Shown here: positions 50,693-58,959 of the stretch, one piece after another
Layout of the letters: each line of letters begins with the position of its first letter
Position numbering within the stretch: the stretch's first letter is position 1
Origin: Streptomyces sp. NBC_01116
GTDB lineage: Bacteria; Actinomycetota; Actinomycetes; Streptomycetales; Streptomycetaceae
DNA: 64,000 nucleotides
Assembly (NCBI RefSeq): GCF_041435495.1
Contig: NZ_CP108644.1
Span: 6,061,501 to 6,125,500 of the forward strand
Direction of reading: 5' to 3'
The notes under the pieces: model-generated
Seen by the model: only the letters and a program-made list of their open reading frames with translations
Database searches by the model: none
What the model was told of the DNA's origin: nothing
Position numbers and translations under genes: made by a program

Positions 50693-53600
50693 TCAGCGGC
50701 GGCCGTCGTGCAGCCGTCCGCTGCGCTCCCTTCCCCGGCGCAGATCGGCACGGAGGAGCCGGCTCACCGGGTCGAGGAGACGGCGGGCCAGCTCCTCGAT
50801 CTCCGTTCCGCTCAGCCGGTTCGCCGGCGCAGCGTCGGAGGCGTCGTCGGAGCCGGTGGCCGCGCCCGTCGCCCCGGCCGCGGGCTTCGCCGGGGCCGCC
50901 TGCACGGGAACCCCGGTGATCCCGGCGTTCGCCGCCGCGCGCTGGACAGCCTGCGCCCTGCTCTCCGGACGAGCCGCTCCGGCGGGCCGCGCGGGCGGGC
51001 GGGGCGGCACCCGTACGGAGAGACCGGGCGGTCCGCCGGGAGCGGCTCCGCCCACGGGGACCGGACCGGTGACCGGTGGACCTGCACGGTCGGGCACCAC
51101 CGGCAGCGCCAGCCGCTGTACGGGTACGGCGGCCTCCGGACGCGCCGCCGCGGGGGGATGCGGCCGGACGACGGGAACGGGTCGCGTGCCGGGGGCGGTC
51201 GCGGATGCCGAAGGCATGGACGGCGCCGACGGCCCTGACGGCTTACCCGGCCGGGAGGGCAGGGCGTGCGGGAGCGACGCGGAGCGTTGCACGACAGGAC
51301 CCGGGAGCGGAGCCGGGAGAGGGGCAGAGGAAGGGACAGCAGCAGGGGCCGGGGCGCTGTGCCGTGCGGAACTCTGCTGCGGAGCCTCGTGGTCCGGCGC
51401 CTGCCCGGAAGCCCGACGCGGTGACCGCTGCGGCGTGCCGGGCGGCATGGGCGCGGGCGTGCCGGCCCGCCCGGACCATCGTACGAGTCGCTGGAGCACG
51501 CCGCCGGCGGACGGGCCGCGCCCGGCGGAAGCGGCCGTGGGCGCCGGGACGCGCCCCGGCTCCTCGCCGCCGCGCCGGCCGGTGGGACCGGTGCCGCGGG
51601 CCGCGGCGCCCGGGGCCGGGTCGGTGGAGGTGCTGCCGCCGCCGTGTGCGGGGTTCGCGGTCGCCGAGCGCTGGACCACGGGCCCGGCAGCCGTACCGGA
51701 GGACGCGGGCTGCCGGGGGCCGGTGCCCGGTCCGCCACTGGTGCGTACGCCGGCGGGGTGGCCCGGTGAGGGAGTGCCGGTGCCCGGCCGGTCCAGGTCG
51801 CGCCGCCAGGTGGCCGCCACGACCGGGCGCGCGGCGCTGCCGCCCGCCGTTGTCGTGGGCGGTGCCGAAAACCCCTCGGCGGAACCGGTGTTCACCGTCA
51901 GTGCGCGACCGGAGAGCAGAGTCCGTGACCGCTGGCCCCTGGGCGACGGGGACTGCGACGGTGACAGCGTCGTACTGCCGGAGCCCCGATCCGTACGGTC
52001 CCGGGCGATCGGCCGGATGCGTACGGGCGGCGGGGGAGCGGCGGAGGCCGGACCGGTGCGGGCACGGGCGGGCGCCGCAGCGCGCTGGACGGCGGCGGCT
52101 CCGGGCGACGACGCGGCGGGCGTTGAAGGCGTTGAAGGCGCTGATGGTGCTGAGGGCGCGGCGGGCACCGAGGGGGTGACCGTGGCCGATCGCACCGGCA
52201 TCGCGGAGGGCGGGGCCGACGGTGCCGGAGCGTGGGCCGCGCCAGCGGGCCCGGGGCCCTGGGCCCGGCCCGGATCCGGCCGCGCGGCGGCGGAGGCGCG
52301 GTCGCCGAGCAGTGGCGCGTCGCCGCCGAGCCGGGCGGTGGGCGGCAGCGAGGGCAGCGGTGTGCCGATCCCGCCCCGCGCGCGGGCCCGTGCGCCGCCG
52401 GAGGCGCCGGCCCGCGGGGCCGAGCCCACCGCGGGGGAAGGGCCCGATGCCGTCGGGGGATCGGACGGTCGGGCGCGCTCGGAGGACCGGGGTGATGGAG
52501 ATGGCTGGGTCCGGTCGTCCGGCGTCGACCGCTGCTGCCGTGCGGCCGCCGGCGCAGGCCCGGGCCGGGGCCCGGACCCGGGCGCCTTCGTCGAGCCGGT
52601 CAAGCCCGTCGAACGGGCCGCGGACGGCGTGGCCGGAAGGTTCGGCGCGCTCGGCGGGTCAGCTGCCTGGCGCTGGAGCACCGGCATCCCCGCCGCGGGG
52701 TGGGCCGTCGCGGGCGCGGACGGAACGACGCCGGCCGGTCCGTCGGTGCTGGCCGGCCTGGCTCCGGCGGGCATCTCGCGCAGCGGCTTGCCCAGGGCGG
52801 GACGGACCACATCGGCGGCGGGCCGGTCGGCGGGACGGCCGGGAGACGGGGTGCCGTACTCCGGAACCGTACGGTCCGGACCGCTCCGCCGCTCGGACTC
52901 GGCCCGCTGGACGGAGGCGGCGGCAGCCGGCGCGGACCGTGCGGCCGATGACGGAGCACCGGAGGACGGGGAAGAAGCGGAAGGGGCGGTGGCGGTGGCG
53001 GGGGCGGGGGTGGGGGTGGCGGGCATGAGCCCGGCGATCTGCCGCAGCGGCATCGCCGGACGGCGGGCGACGATCAGCGGCGGGGCGATCCGCTGCGGAC
53101 GTACGGCGGCGGTGGAGGACGCGCGCGCACCGGAGGACATGGACGACCGGGACGGAGCAGCGGAGCCGGCCGGGACTGCTGATCCCGACGCACCCGACGC
53201 ACCCGACGCGCGCGACGCACCCGATCCGCCGGACGTATCCCGGCCACCGGACGTGCCCGGTGCACCGGATGTGCTCGGTCCACCGGACGCACCAGATCCG
53301 CCGGACGGCCCCGGTCCGCCCGAAGGCGACCGGTTCGCGGCGGACGAGGCCGCGCCACGCGCCGCGCCCGACCGCTGGACCGGCGGCGATCCAGGGCCCG
53401 GCCTCCCCGTTCCCGTACCGCCGTTCGTCCCGCTGCCCCTGCCCCTGCCCGTCGCCCGGTTCACCGAGGCGGACGGCAGGTCCGTCGCGGGACCGGCGGG
53501 TTCGTCGGCGTCCGGAGGCCGGACCGCGCGCAGCAGCAGCGGGCCGCCGGGAGAGGCGGACCGTGCGCCGCCCGGGCGGGCGACGCCGTGGATGAGGCCG

Positions 53601-54013
53601 ACCGGGGCGGACGGCAGGACGGCGTGGCCGAGTTCGCCGCCGAGCGTCGGGTTCTGCCAGGAGGCGAGACGCGAGCGGAACCGCAGCCCGTCGCTCACGC
53701 CGATCGAGGACCGGGCGACGGTCACCGACGGCGGGGCCACGCGCCGCCAACCGCCGTCCCAGCCACCGCCGTCCCCGCCGGAAGCCGCCGAGGAACCGGA
53801 ACCGGAGTCGGAGCCGGAACCGACTCCGGGGCCGGAACCGACGCCGGAGCCTGAACCGCCACCGGAGTCCGAGCCGGTACCGGCAGCGGAAGCAGGGCCG
53901 GCGTCCGGGGCGGGAGCGGGTACGGCCGACACGTCGGCGTGCCCGCCGCCCTCGCGCGAGGGTACGCCGGAGCGCTGCCGGTCCGCCCGGCGCAGCAAGT
54001 CCCCGAGCCCCAC
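50693..54013 (-). CDS. Large disordered CIS-associated protein with repeated VQR motif
   Basis: 1106 aa, not assignable to a characterised family. It has a short ordered N-terminus (GLGDLLRRADRQRSG, then after a Gly/Ser tract ASWQNPTLGGELGHAV and LPSAPVGLIHGVARPGG) and an ordered helical C-terminus (GTEIEELARRLLDPVSRLLR, then RRGRERSGRLHDGRR). Between them lie about 850 residues rich in Pro, Ala, Ser, Gly and Arg. A short motif VQR or LQR, usually followed by S, A, L or Q, recurs nine times at irregular spacing (PVQRS, SVQRAE, VLQRQ, AVQRAA, VVQRSA, VLQRLV and others). GTG 54013 starts four bases after the DUF6760-like gene. Candidate tape-measure substitute, cargo scaffold or effector. Confidence 0.75.
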   Translation of the reverse strand: MGLGDLLRRADRQRSGVPSREGGGHADVSAVPAPAPDAGPASAAGTGSDSGGGSGSGVGSGPGVGSGSDSGSGSSAASGGDGGGWDGGWRRVAPPSVTVARSSIGVSDGLRFRSRLASWQNPTLGGELGHAVLPSAPVGLIHGVARPGGARSASPGGPLLLRAVRPPDADEPAGPATDLPSASVNRATGRGRGSGTNGGTGTGRPGPGSPPVQRSGAARGAASSAANRSPSGGPGPSGGSGASGGPSTSGAPGTSGGRDTSGGSGASRASGASGASGSAVPAGSAAPSRSSMSSGARASSTAAVRPQRIAPPLIVARRPAMPLRQIAGLMPATPTPAPATATAPSASSPSSGAPSSAARSAPAAAASVQRAESERRSGPDRTVPEYGTPSPGRPADRPAADVVRPALGKPLREMPAGARPASTDGPAGVVPSAPATAHPAAGMPVLQRQAADPPSAPNLPATPSAARSTGLTGSTKAPGSGPRPGPAPAAARQQRSTPDDRTQPSPSPRSSERARPSDPPTASGPSPAVGSAPRAGASGGARARARGGIGTPLPSLPPTARLGGDAPLLGDRASAAARPDPGRAQGPGPAGAAHAPAPSAPPSAMPVRSATVTPSVPAAPSAPSAPSTPSTPAASSPGAAAVQRAAAPARARTGPASAAPPPPVRIRPIARDRTDRGSGSTTLSPSQSPSPRGQRSRTLLSGRALTVNTGSAEGFSAPPTTTAGGSAARPVVAATWRRDLDRPGTGTPSPGHPAGVRTSGGPGTGPRQPASSGTAAGPVVQRSATANPAHGGGSTSTDPAPGAAARGTGPTGRRGGEEPGRVPAPTAASAGRGPSAGGVLQRLVRWSGRAGTPAPMPPGTPQRSPRRASGQAPDHEAPQQSSARHSAPAPAAVPSSAPLPAPLPGPVVQRSASLPHALPSRPGKPSGPSAPSMPSASATAPGTRPVPVVRPHPPAAARPEAAVPVQRLALPVVPDRAGPPVTGPVPVGGAAPGGPPGLSVRVPPRPPARPAGAARPESRAQAVQRAAANAGITGVPVQAAPAKPAAGATGAATGSDDASDAAPANRLSGTEIEELARRLLDPVSRLLRADLRRGRERSGRLHDGRR

Positions 54014-54017
54014 ACGA

Positions 54018-54176
54018 TCACCCGCCTTCGTTGACGCGGGTGTTGATCCGCGCTATCTCCCGCACCCACTGCTGACGCTCGCCGTGGGTGAGGTCGAGAA
54101 TGTCCTCACGCTGCCAATGGAAGTGGTAGGCGACGTACGCGATCTCCTCCCGCAGCCGGGGAAGCGCGTACGTCAC
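54018..54176 (-). CDS. Small CIS protein, DUF6760-like
   Basis: 52 aa, too short for most gene callers. GTG 54176 overlaps the preceding stop (GTGA). The sequence ALPRLREEIAYVAYHFHWQR then DILDLTHGERQQWVREIARIN is the conserved helical pattern of small proteins found in many actinobacterial CIS loci between tube and spike genes. Function unknown; likely an assembly factor. Confidence 0.8.
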   Translation of the reverse strand: MTYALPRLREEIAYVAYHFHWQREDILDLTHGERQQWVREIARINTRVNEGG

Positions 54177-54673
54177 GATTCCCCCAGGCGCCCACCCGAG
54201 AGGTCCACCTCGAACGACCCGTGGCACAGCGGGCAGGTCACCGCGGCATGTGTGTGGCCCTCGCTGTTGATCCGGCGGTAGAAGTCCTGGAGGAACGCCA
54301 CGTCGGTCGCGTACATCCGCTCGACGATCCCGGCGTGGACATCGGTGACCGTGCCGAGCCGGGTGATCACCTGGCTCAGCAGCACCACGGACAGATACGC
54401 CGGGTTCTCCTTCACCCGCAGGTCGATCTGCGGGCGCAGCTCGTCCCGGGCGGTCGCGAGCCGCATGGTGCCGCCGCGGTGCACGTGGCCCTCGTCGTCG
54501 ACGTACCCGCGCGGCAGCTCGAAGGCGAACTCCGTCTGCAGAGTGTCCCGTTCCCGTTCCCGGGGGCGGGCGGGCGCGGGCGCGGAGGTCTCCTCGCGTG
54601 CGGCGGGCGCCGCGGCGAGGTTGTCCAGGACCTCTTCAAGGCCGCTGCCCGGCGTAACGGTCCGGCGCCTCAT
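54173..54673 (-). CDS. CIS assembly/chaperone-like protein with CPLC motif
   Basis: 166 aa. An N-terminal Ala/Arg-rich segment is followed by LQTEFAFELPRGYVDDEGHVHRGG (in part), TARDELRPQIDLRVKENPAYLSV (in part) and a C-terminal CPLCHGSFEV. The middle resembles phage tail assembly chaperones that follow tube genes. The single CxxCH could be half of a metal site. ATG 54673 overlaps the tube stop (ATGA), so it is made with the tube protein. Confidence 0.8.
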   Translation of the reverse strand: MRRRTVTPGSGLEEVLDNLAAAPAAREETSAPAPARPRERERDTLQTEFAFELPRGYVDDEGHVHRGGTMRLATARDELRPQIDLRVKENPAYLSVVLLSQVITRLGTVTDVHAGIVERMYATDVAFLQDFYRRINSEGHTHAAVTCPLCHGSFEVDLSGGRLGES

Positions 54674-55110
54674 TCGACCACGATCTCCTCGAAGGTGATG
54701 GTCACCGTCTCGGTCGCCGCGCTGGACTCGCCGGCCTTGAGGGAGGGGCCCTCCCACTTGGAGGCCCAGCCCTGCATCAGCTGGATGCGGCGGACGGTCT
54801 CACCGGTCGAGTCCTTGATCTCGATCGTGAGGTTCTGCCGCGCGGTGTCGACGGCCCCGTTGTTGAGGGTCTCCTTGATCCAGGTGGTGAACTCGCTGCT
54901 CTGGTCGAGCCCGCGGGTGATCGTCACCTCGCCCGCCTGCCGGGCGCCCGGCTGCTTGCGGATGATCTGCTTGCCCTCGGCGGTCACCTGACGGACCTCG
55001 ACGACTTCTTCCTCGACGGTCAGGCCGCTGATCTCCTGGATGGACTCCACGAGATAACCGCCGAGCTGTACGCCGAAGACGTGGGTGGAAAGAGCGTCGC
55101 CCTCTGCCAT
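54670..55110 (-). CDS. CIS inner tube protein 1
   Basis: 146 aa, gp19/Hcp-like tube subunit: STHVFGVQLGGYLVESIQEISGL, TRGLDQSSEFTTWIKETLN and MQGWASKWEGPSLKAGESSAA (each in part). It stacks as hexamers inside the sheath. The ATG at 55110 has a weak ribosome site. A 62-base gap separates it from the sheath gene. Confidence 0.93.
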   Translation of the reverse strand: MAEGDALSTHVFGVQLGGYLVESIQEISGLTVEEEVVEVRQVTAEGKQIIRKQPGARQAGEVTITRGLDQSSEFTTWIKETLNNGAVDTARQNLTIEIKDSTGETVRRIQLMQGWASKWEGPSLKAGESSAATETVTITFEEIVVE

Positions 55111-55172
55111 GACTCTGTGTCACCTGTTCTTTTCGAAAGGGAAGTTAAGGGGGGTGCCGAGAACCGCGAGGG

Positions 55173-56705
55173 TCACTCGTCGACGAGGCTGGTGCTGTCG
55201 GAGAACTGCGAGAGGCGGAAGATCACGAACTCCGCGGGCTTCACCGGGGCCACCCCGATCTCGCAGACGACCTGACCGAGGTCGATCGACTCCTGCGGGT
55301 TGTTGCTCCGGTCGCACCGGACGTAGAACGCCTCCTCGGCCGTGCGGCCGAACAACGCGCCCCGGCGCCACTCCTCGGTGAGGAAGGCGGTGACGTTGCG
55401 CCGGATGCTCGACCAGAGGCGGTCGTCGTTCGGCTCGAACACCACCCACTGCGTGCCCAGGAGGATCGACTCCTCCAGGTAGTTGAAGAGGCGGCGCACG
55501 TTGAGGTAGCGCCAGGCCGGGTCGGACGAGAGGGTGCGCGCGCCCCAGATGCGGATGCCGCGGCCGGGGAAGGCGCGTACGCAGTTCACGCCGATCGGGT
55601 TGAGGAGGTCCTGCTCGCCCTTGCTGAGGCGGATCTCCAGGTCGACCGCGCCCCGGATGACCTCGTTGGCGGGGGCCTTGTGGACGCCGCGCTCGTTGTC
55701 GCTGCGCGCCCAGACGCCGGCCACGTGACCGCTCGGCGGGACCAGGGAGTTGCGGCCGCTCGCCGGGTCGAAGACCTTGACCCACGGGTAGTAGAGAGCC
55801 GCGTAGCGCGAGTCGTAACCGGCGTCCTCGTTGCGCCAGGTGCGCACCCGCTGGGCGTTCATGCCCGGCGGGGTGTCGAGGACGGCGACCCGGTCGCCCA
55901 TCTGCTCGCAGTGCGAGATGACCGCCAGCTGTACGGTCTTGACGCCCTCGGCGTCGATGTCGCCGCGCTGGAAGGCGCTCATCAGGTCCGGGACGGCGAC
56001 CATCGTGATCTCGTCGATCGCTTCGAGGCCGGAGAACCCGGTACGCGCGGAGGCGTCACCCACGTACTCCGAGGCGTCGAGCCGCGCCACACCGGATCCC
56101 GGGGCGCCCGCGGCGGCGGGGGCGAGGGCGACGGTCTGCTTCTCGGGGCGGCTCTGGGCCGTGCCGGGCTGCTCGGTGACCTGGACGAACTTGGAGTCGC
56201 GGGCCTGGGTGACCAGATAGCCCTTGACGTTCTTGCGGGTCGAGACGTCGTACGTCTCCACGGCCTTGCCGGCCTGGCGCACCAGCAGCCGGAAGCGGTC
56301 CTCCGGGGGGTTCTCGCCCTCGGCGTCGGTGATCTCCACGGAGAGGTCGGCGCCCGTGCCGGGCTTGGCCGAGACGAGGAACCCGCCGAGCGCGACGGGA
56401 GCGGGGGCCTGGGCGACCGCGCCCTGGGCCGTGCCCTCCGCGGGGCCGCCGATGCGCACGACGTAGGCCGCGCCGCCGCCGTTGGCGAAGAAGCCGTAGA
56501 CGGCGTGCGCCAGATAGGTGTCGGCGGTGAAGGCGCCGAACGTCTGCACGTACTGGTCCCAGTTGGTCACCAGCGTCGGCTGGTGGAAGGGGCCCGTCCC
56601 CGCGAAGCCGACGAAGGCTGCGACCGCGGTGCCGACACCCTCGATGGGCCGCGCTCCGGACTGCACCTCCTCCACGTAAACACCGGGGGTGAGGTACGAC
56701 GGCAT
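55173..56705 (-). CDS. CIS contractile sheath protein
   Basis: 510 aa. MPSYLTPGVYVEEVQSGARP, AFVGFAGTGP and C-terminal NPQESIDLGQVVCEIGVAPVKPAEFVIF (in part) are diagnostic sheath motifs; a variable insertion lies in the middle. The start ATG has AAGGAG seven bases ahead and a hairpin just upstream. It is the first gene of the CIS operon. There is only one sheath gene here, unlike Afp with three. Confidence 0.95.
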   Translation of the reverse strand: MPSYLTPGVYVEEVQSGARPIEGVGTAVAAFVGFAGTGPFHQPTLVTNWDQYVQTFGAFTADTYLAHAVYGFFANGGGAAYVVRIGGPAEGTAQGAVAQAPAPVALGGFLVSAKPGTGADLSVEITDAEGENPPEDRFRLLVRQAGKAVETYDVSTRKNVKGYLVTQARDSKFVQVTEQPGTAQSRPEKQTVALAPAAAGAPGSGVARLDASEYVGDASARTGFSGLEAIDEITMVAVPDLMSAFQRGDIDAEGVKTVQLAVISHCEQMGDRVAVLDTPPGMNAQRVRTWRNEDAGYDSRYAALYYPWVKVFDPASGRNSLVPPSGHVAGVWARSDNERGVHKAPANEVIRGAVDLEIRLSKGEQDLLNPIGVNCVRAFPGRGIRIWGARTLSSDPAWRYLNVRRLFNYLEESILLGTQWVVFEPNDDRLWSSIRRNVTAFLTEEWRRGALFGRTAEEAFYVRCDRSNNPQESIDLGQVVCEIGVAPVKPAEFVIFRLSQFSDSTSLVDE

Positions 56706-57411
56706 GCTCGCTCCTTCTGGACGGTCACTCGATCACTGGCCAGTCTCGACCGTCCGGCCGGGCGGGGAGTAGGCCCCAGAGTCCTGGACCCGGGGCAATG
56801 AGGCTGCCTTTCCGGGCCCTCCTACGCCGGGTAACGCTGCCCTTGGCGGGCCGGGCCGAACGCTCGCCGTATTCGCGGAGCCGCCCCGCATTCCCCGGGC
56901 GACATGAAGAGAACGGGAACAGCGCGCAACGGAACCGACCGATCCCGCCGCCCCCGACGGGCGATTGGAGGAAAGGGAGGGCGCCGCGCCAGGGACCTGA
57001 TGTGTTTGGTATCTCTTTTTTCCCGGTAAACCCCGGAAGGCCGACCGCCGTCCGGGGTCTCCGGGGAAACGCTCCGAGGTGACGCGATTCGGCCAGAATG
57101 CGCCGAGAAGGTGGGTGGATTCGGTCGCTTATGGAAGGGAGAAGCGGGCGCGGGGAGGATCCGAACGGGCATCCGTCGATCGCCAGCGGACCGTCAGTAC
57201 CGTTTCTGAGCAGGGGCGTTCGTGCCCGCGGCCAGCGGATGCGGATATTCTTCCGGTGCTGTCGCCGCCGCGGGCGACCGAACTGGTCGAGACCTCTGGT
57301 GTATCCGGGAGGACGAATCCGCCATCGCCCGGCACGCCGGGTTTCCTCTCGGCCGGGTTTCTGCTGTTGTCTCGTCGACAGGCGGAAGCAGAACGCTCGG
57401 CGTCGCTGTTT
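56706..57411 (-). promoter_or_regulatory. Long upstream region of the CIS operon
   Basis: 706 bases without a supported gene, between the sheath start and the end of the next gene. It contains the sheath 5' hairpin and, near 57010-57030, an A6 tract on the minus strand in GTTTACCGGGAAAAAAGAG, unusual in this GC-rich DNA. No clear -10/-35 pair. The length suggests complex control or a long leader. Confidence 0.5.
56719..56755 (-). promoter_or_regulatory. Nested hairpin in the sheath 5' leader
   Basis: Outer arms GGACGGTC/GACCGTCC (56719-56726 and 56748-56755) enclose a perfect palindrome ACTGGCCAGT (56735-56744). The structure begins two bases from the ribosome site of the sheath gene, so it could control translation or bind a regulator. 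Confidence 0.55.
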
Positions 57412-58755
57412 CTATCGTGCGAGATCGCTCAGTTCGCCGCTGACATTCAGAACCTGATGGCACCCGGAAGCCTGCGTACCGGTGGCCGGAGTGCCGGGCT
57501 TGGCACAGGTGACGGAAGCGGTGACGGTGGCGTTCTCCGGAACCTGAATGGGGGTGACCCAGTGATAGTCCTGGTTGCGGAAGGTTTCCAGCGCGATCGT
57601 CGTGATCTTGTTCTCTCCGAAGGAGATCGTCACGATGCCCTCGTCCCCCTGGAAGTTCGCCACGACGATGTCGGTGACGCCGAACACCTTCCCGGCCGGA
57701 ACCTTGTAGGCGCCCTCCTTGGAGCTTCCCGCCGGGGTCTTCACGTCGATGGTCCTGGAGTGCTGCGCGCCGCCACCGCCACCGCCCGCCCCGGTGTTCC
57801 CGCCTCCGCCGGAGCCACCCGGTCCGGAGCCGCCCGGCCCGGAACCGCCCGTACCGGGGCCCGTTCCGTCCGGACCGGCCCCCTCTCCCTGACCTCCTGC
57901 CGGGTTCTCCGCGCCGCCGGGCGGCGTCGACCCCTGCTCCTTGCCCCGCTCGTTCTCCTTCTGCGCGGCCTTCGTCCCCGCCTGCTCGGCCGTGCTCTTC
58001 ACCGCGGGCCGCACCAGGGCGAACCATGCGAGCAGCAGGGCCAGCAGCGCCGCCAGCACGATCAGCAGCCACTTGGGAAGCACCGGTATCTGGGCGAACT
58101 CCCCGGGCACCGGCTCGGGTCCACCGGGCTGCTCGTCCTCGGCCTCCCCCTCGGCGCCCTCGGTCGCCCGGACCTCGAACGGCCAGGTGACGGGTTCGCC
58201 GAACCAGATCAGCTTCAGGGCCCGGACCTTCAGCCGGACCTCCGCGGACTCCCCGGGCTCCAGCCGCTTCCTGTCCGGCGTGAAGGCCAGCCGCAGATCC
58301 TCCCCCGCCTGCTTGCCCGCGAGGACCACATCGACCGGGGTGTTCCCCCTGTTCTGCACCGCGGCGCCGAAGCGGGCGCCCAGCCAGCCCCGGCGCCGGC
58401 GCGGCTCCAGCTCCGTGCGGAGCTCGTGGAAGGGCTCCACGGTCACCGTGCCCTCGGGGACCACCACCGACTCGGGCCGCTCCGCGGGCAGCACCCGTAC
58501 GGCCAGGGGGGTCTCGCCCGCCCGGACCTCGTGGGAGCGCGGCGGGGCGAACGTCAGGGTCACCGTCTCGGAGGTGCCCGGGTACAGCGACACACGCGCC
58601 GGCTCGACGGTGCTCCAGGCAGCGCAGTCGCCGACCACTTCGAGGGTGTAGGCCTCGACGATGTCGCCGTCGTTGCGCACGGTCAGGGCGGTCGTCGCGG
58701 TACCGCCAGGCGACACCGTCACCGTGGGGCTTTCGAGTTCGGCAGATGTGGTCAC
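57412..58755 (-). CDS. Single-pass membrane protein with beta domains, adjacent to the CIS
   Basis: 447 aa. The N-terminal half has two beta-sandwich domains of COG1470/NEW3-type (SPGGTATTALTVRNDGDIVE, RGNTPVDVVLAGKQAGEDL), without a signal peptide, so it is cytoplasmic. A TM helix lies at about residues 226-247. A Gly/Pro-rich tract and a small C-terminal beta domain with two Cys (TCAKPG, SGCHQV) follow and would be outside. GTG 58755 lacks a good ribosome site but has TACCGT six bases ahead, suggesting a leaderless mRNA. Similar proteins near Streptomyces CIS genes are annotated loosely as hydrolytic; no catalytic motif is visible here. Confidence 0.8.
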   Translation of the reverse strand: MTTSAELESPTVTVSPGGTATTALTVRNDGDIVEAYTLEVVGDCAAWSTVEPARVSLYPGTSETVTLTFAPPRSHEVRAGETPLAVRVLPAERPESVVVPEGTVTVEPFHELRTELEPRRRRGWLGARFGAAVQNRGNTPVDVVLAGKQAGEDLRLAFTPDRKRLEPGESAEVRLKVRALKLIWFGEPVTWPFEVRATEGAEGEAEDEQPGGPEPVPGEFAQIPVLPKWLLIVLAALLALLLAWFALVRPAVKSTAEQAGTKAAQKENERGKEQGSTPPGGAENPAGGQGEGAGPDGTGPGTGGSGPGGSGPGGSGGGGNTGAGGGGGGAQHSRTIDVKTPAGSSKEGAYKVPAGKVFGVTDIVVANFQGDEGIVTISFGENKITTIALETFRNQDYHWVTPIQVPENATVTASVTCAKPGTPATGTQASGCHQVLNVSGELSDLAR

Positions 58756-58959
58756 TCTGCGACGGTAGGCCGCGCGCACCCCCCGGCAGCAGAGACGCGA
58801 GGGCAACGAGCGGGCAGGGGTGGTGCCCCGCGGGCCCCCCGGCACGGTGTCCCCGCGCCCTCTCCGCGGGCCCGCGCACCCTGCGCCGACCGGCGGGGGC
58901 GATACGAGCAGCAGCAGGCATATCGGGCTGAAGTACCTGAGGAAGACGGGCACGGAACG

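Noticed and set aside
53160-53900. Possible CRISPR-like array in the short repeats near 53.2 and 53.8 kb
   Set aside because: The repeats are 6-9 bp, in frame, and code for Gly-Ala-Ser/Gly-Ser tracts of the disordered protein; no spacer structure.
57098-57457. Cys/Arg-rich open frame of 119 codons in the CIS upstream region
   Set aside because: No ribosome site, no family resemblance, and it runs into the end of the opposing gene.
57079-58959. N-terminal extension of the LuxR regulator back to 57079
   Set aside because: The extension lies antisense to the membrane protein gene and has no recognisable domain; the ATG at 58960 precedes the receiver-like domain.
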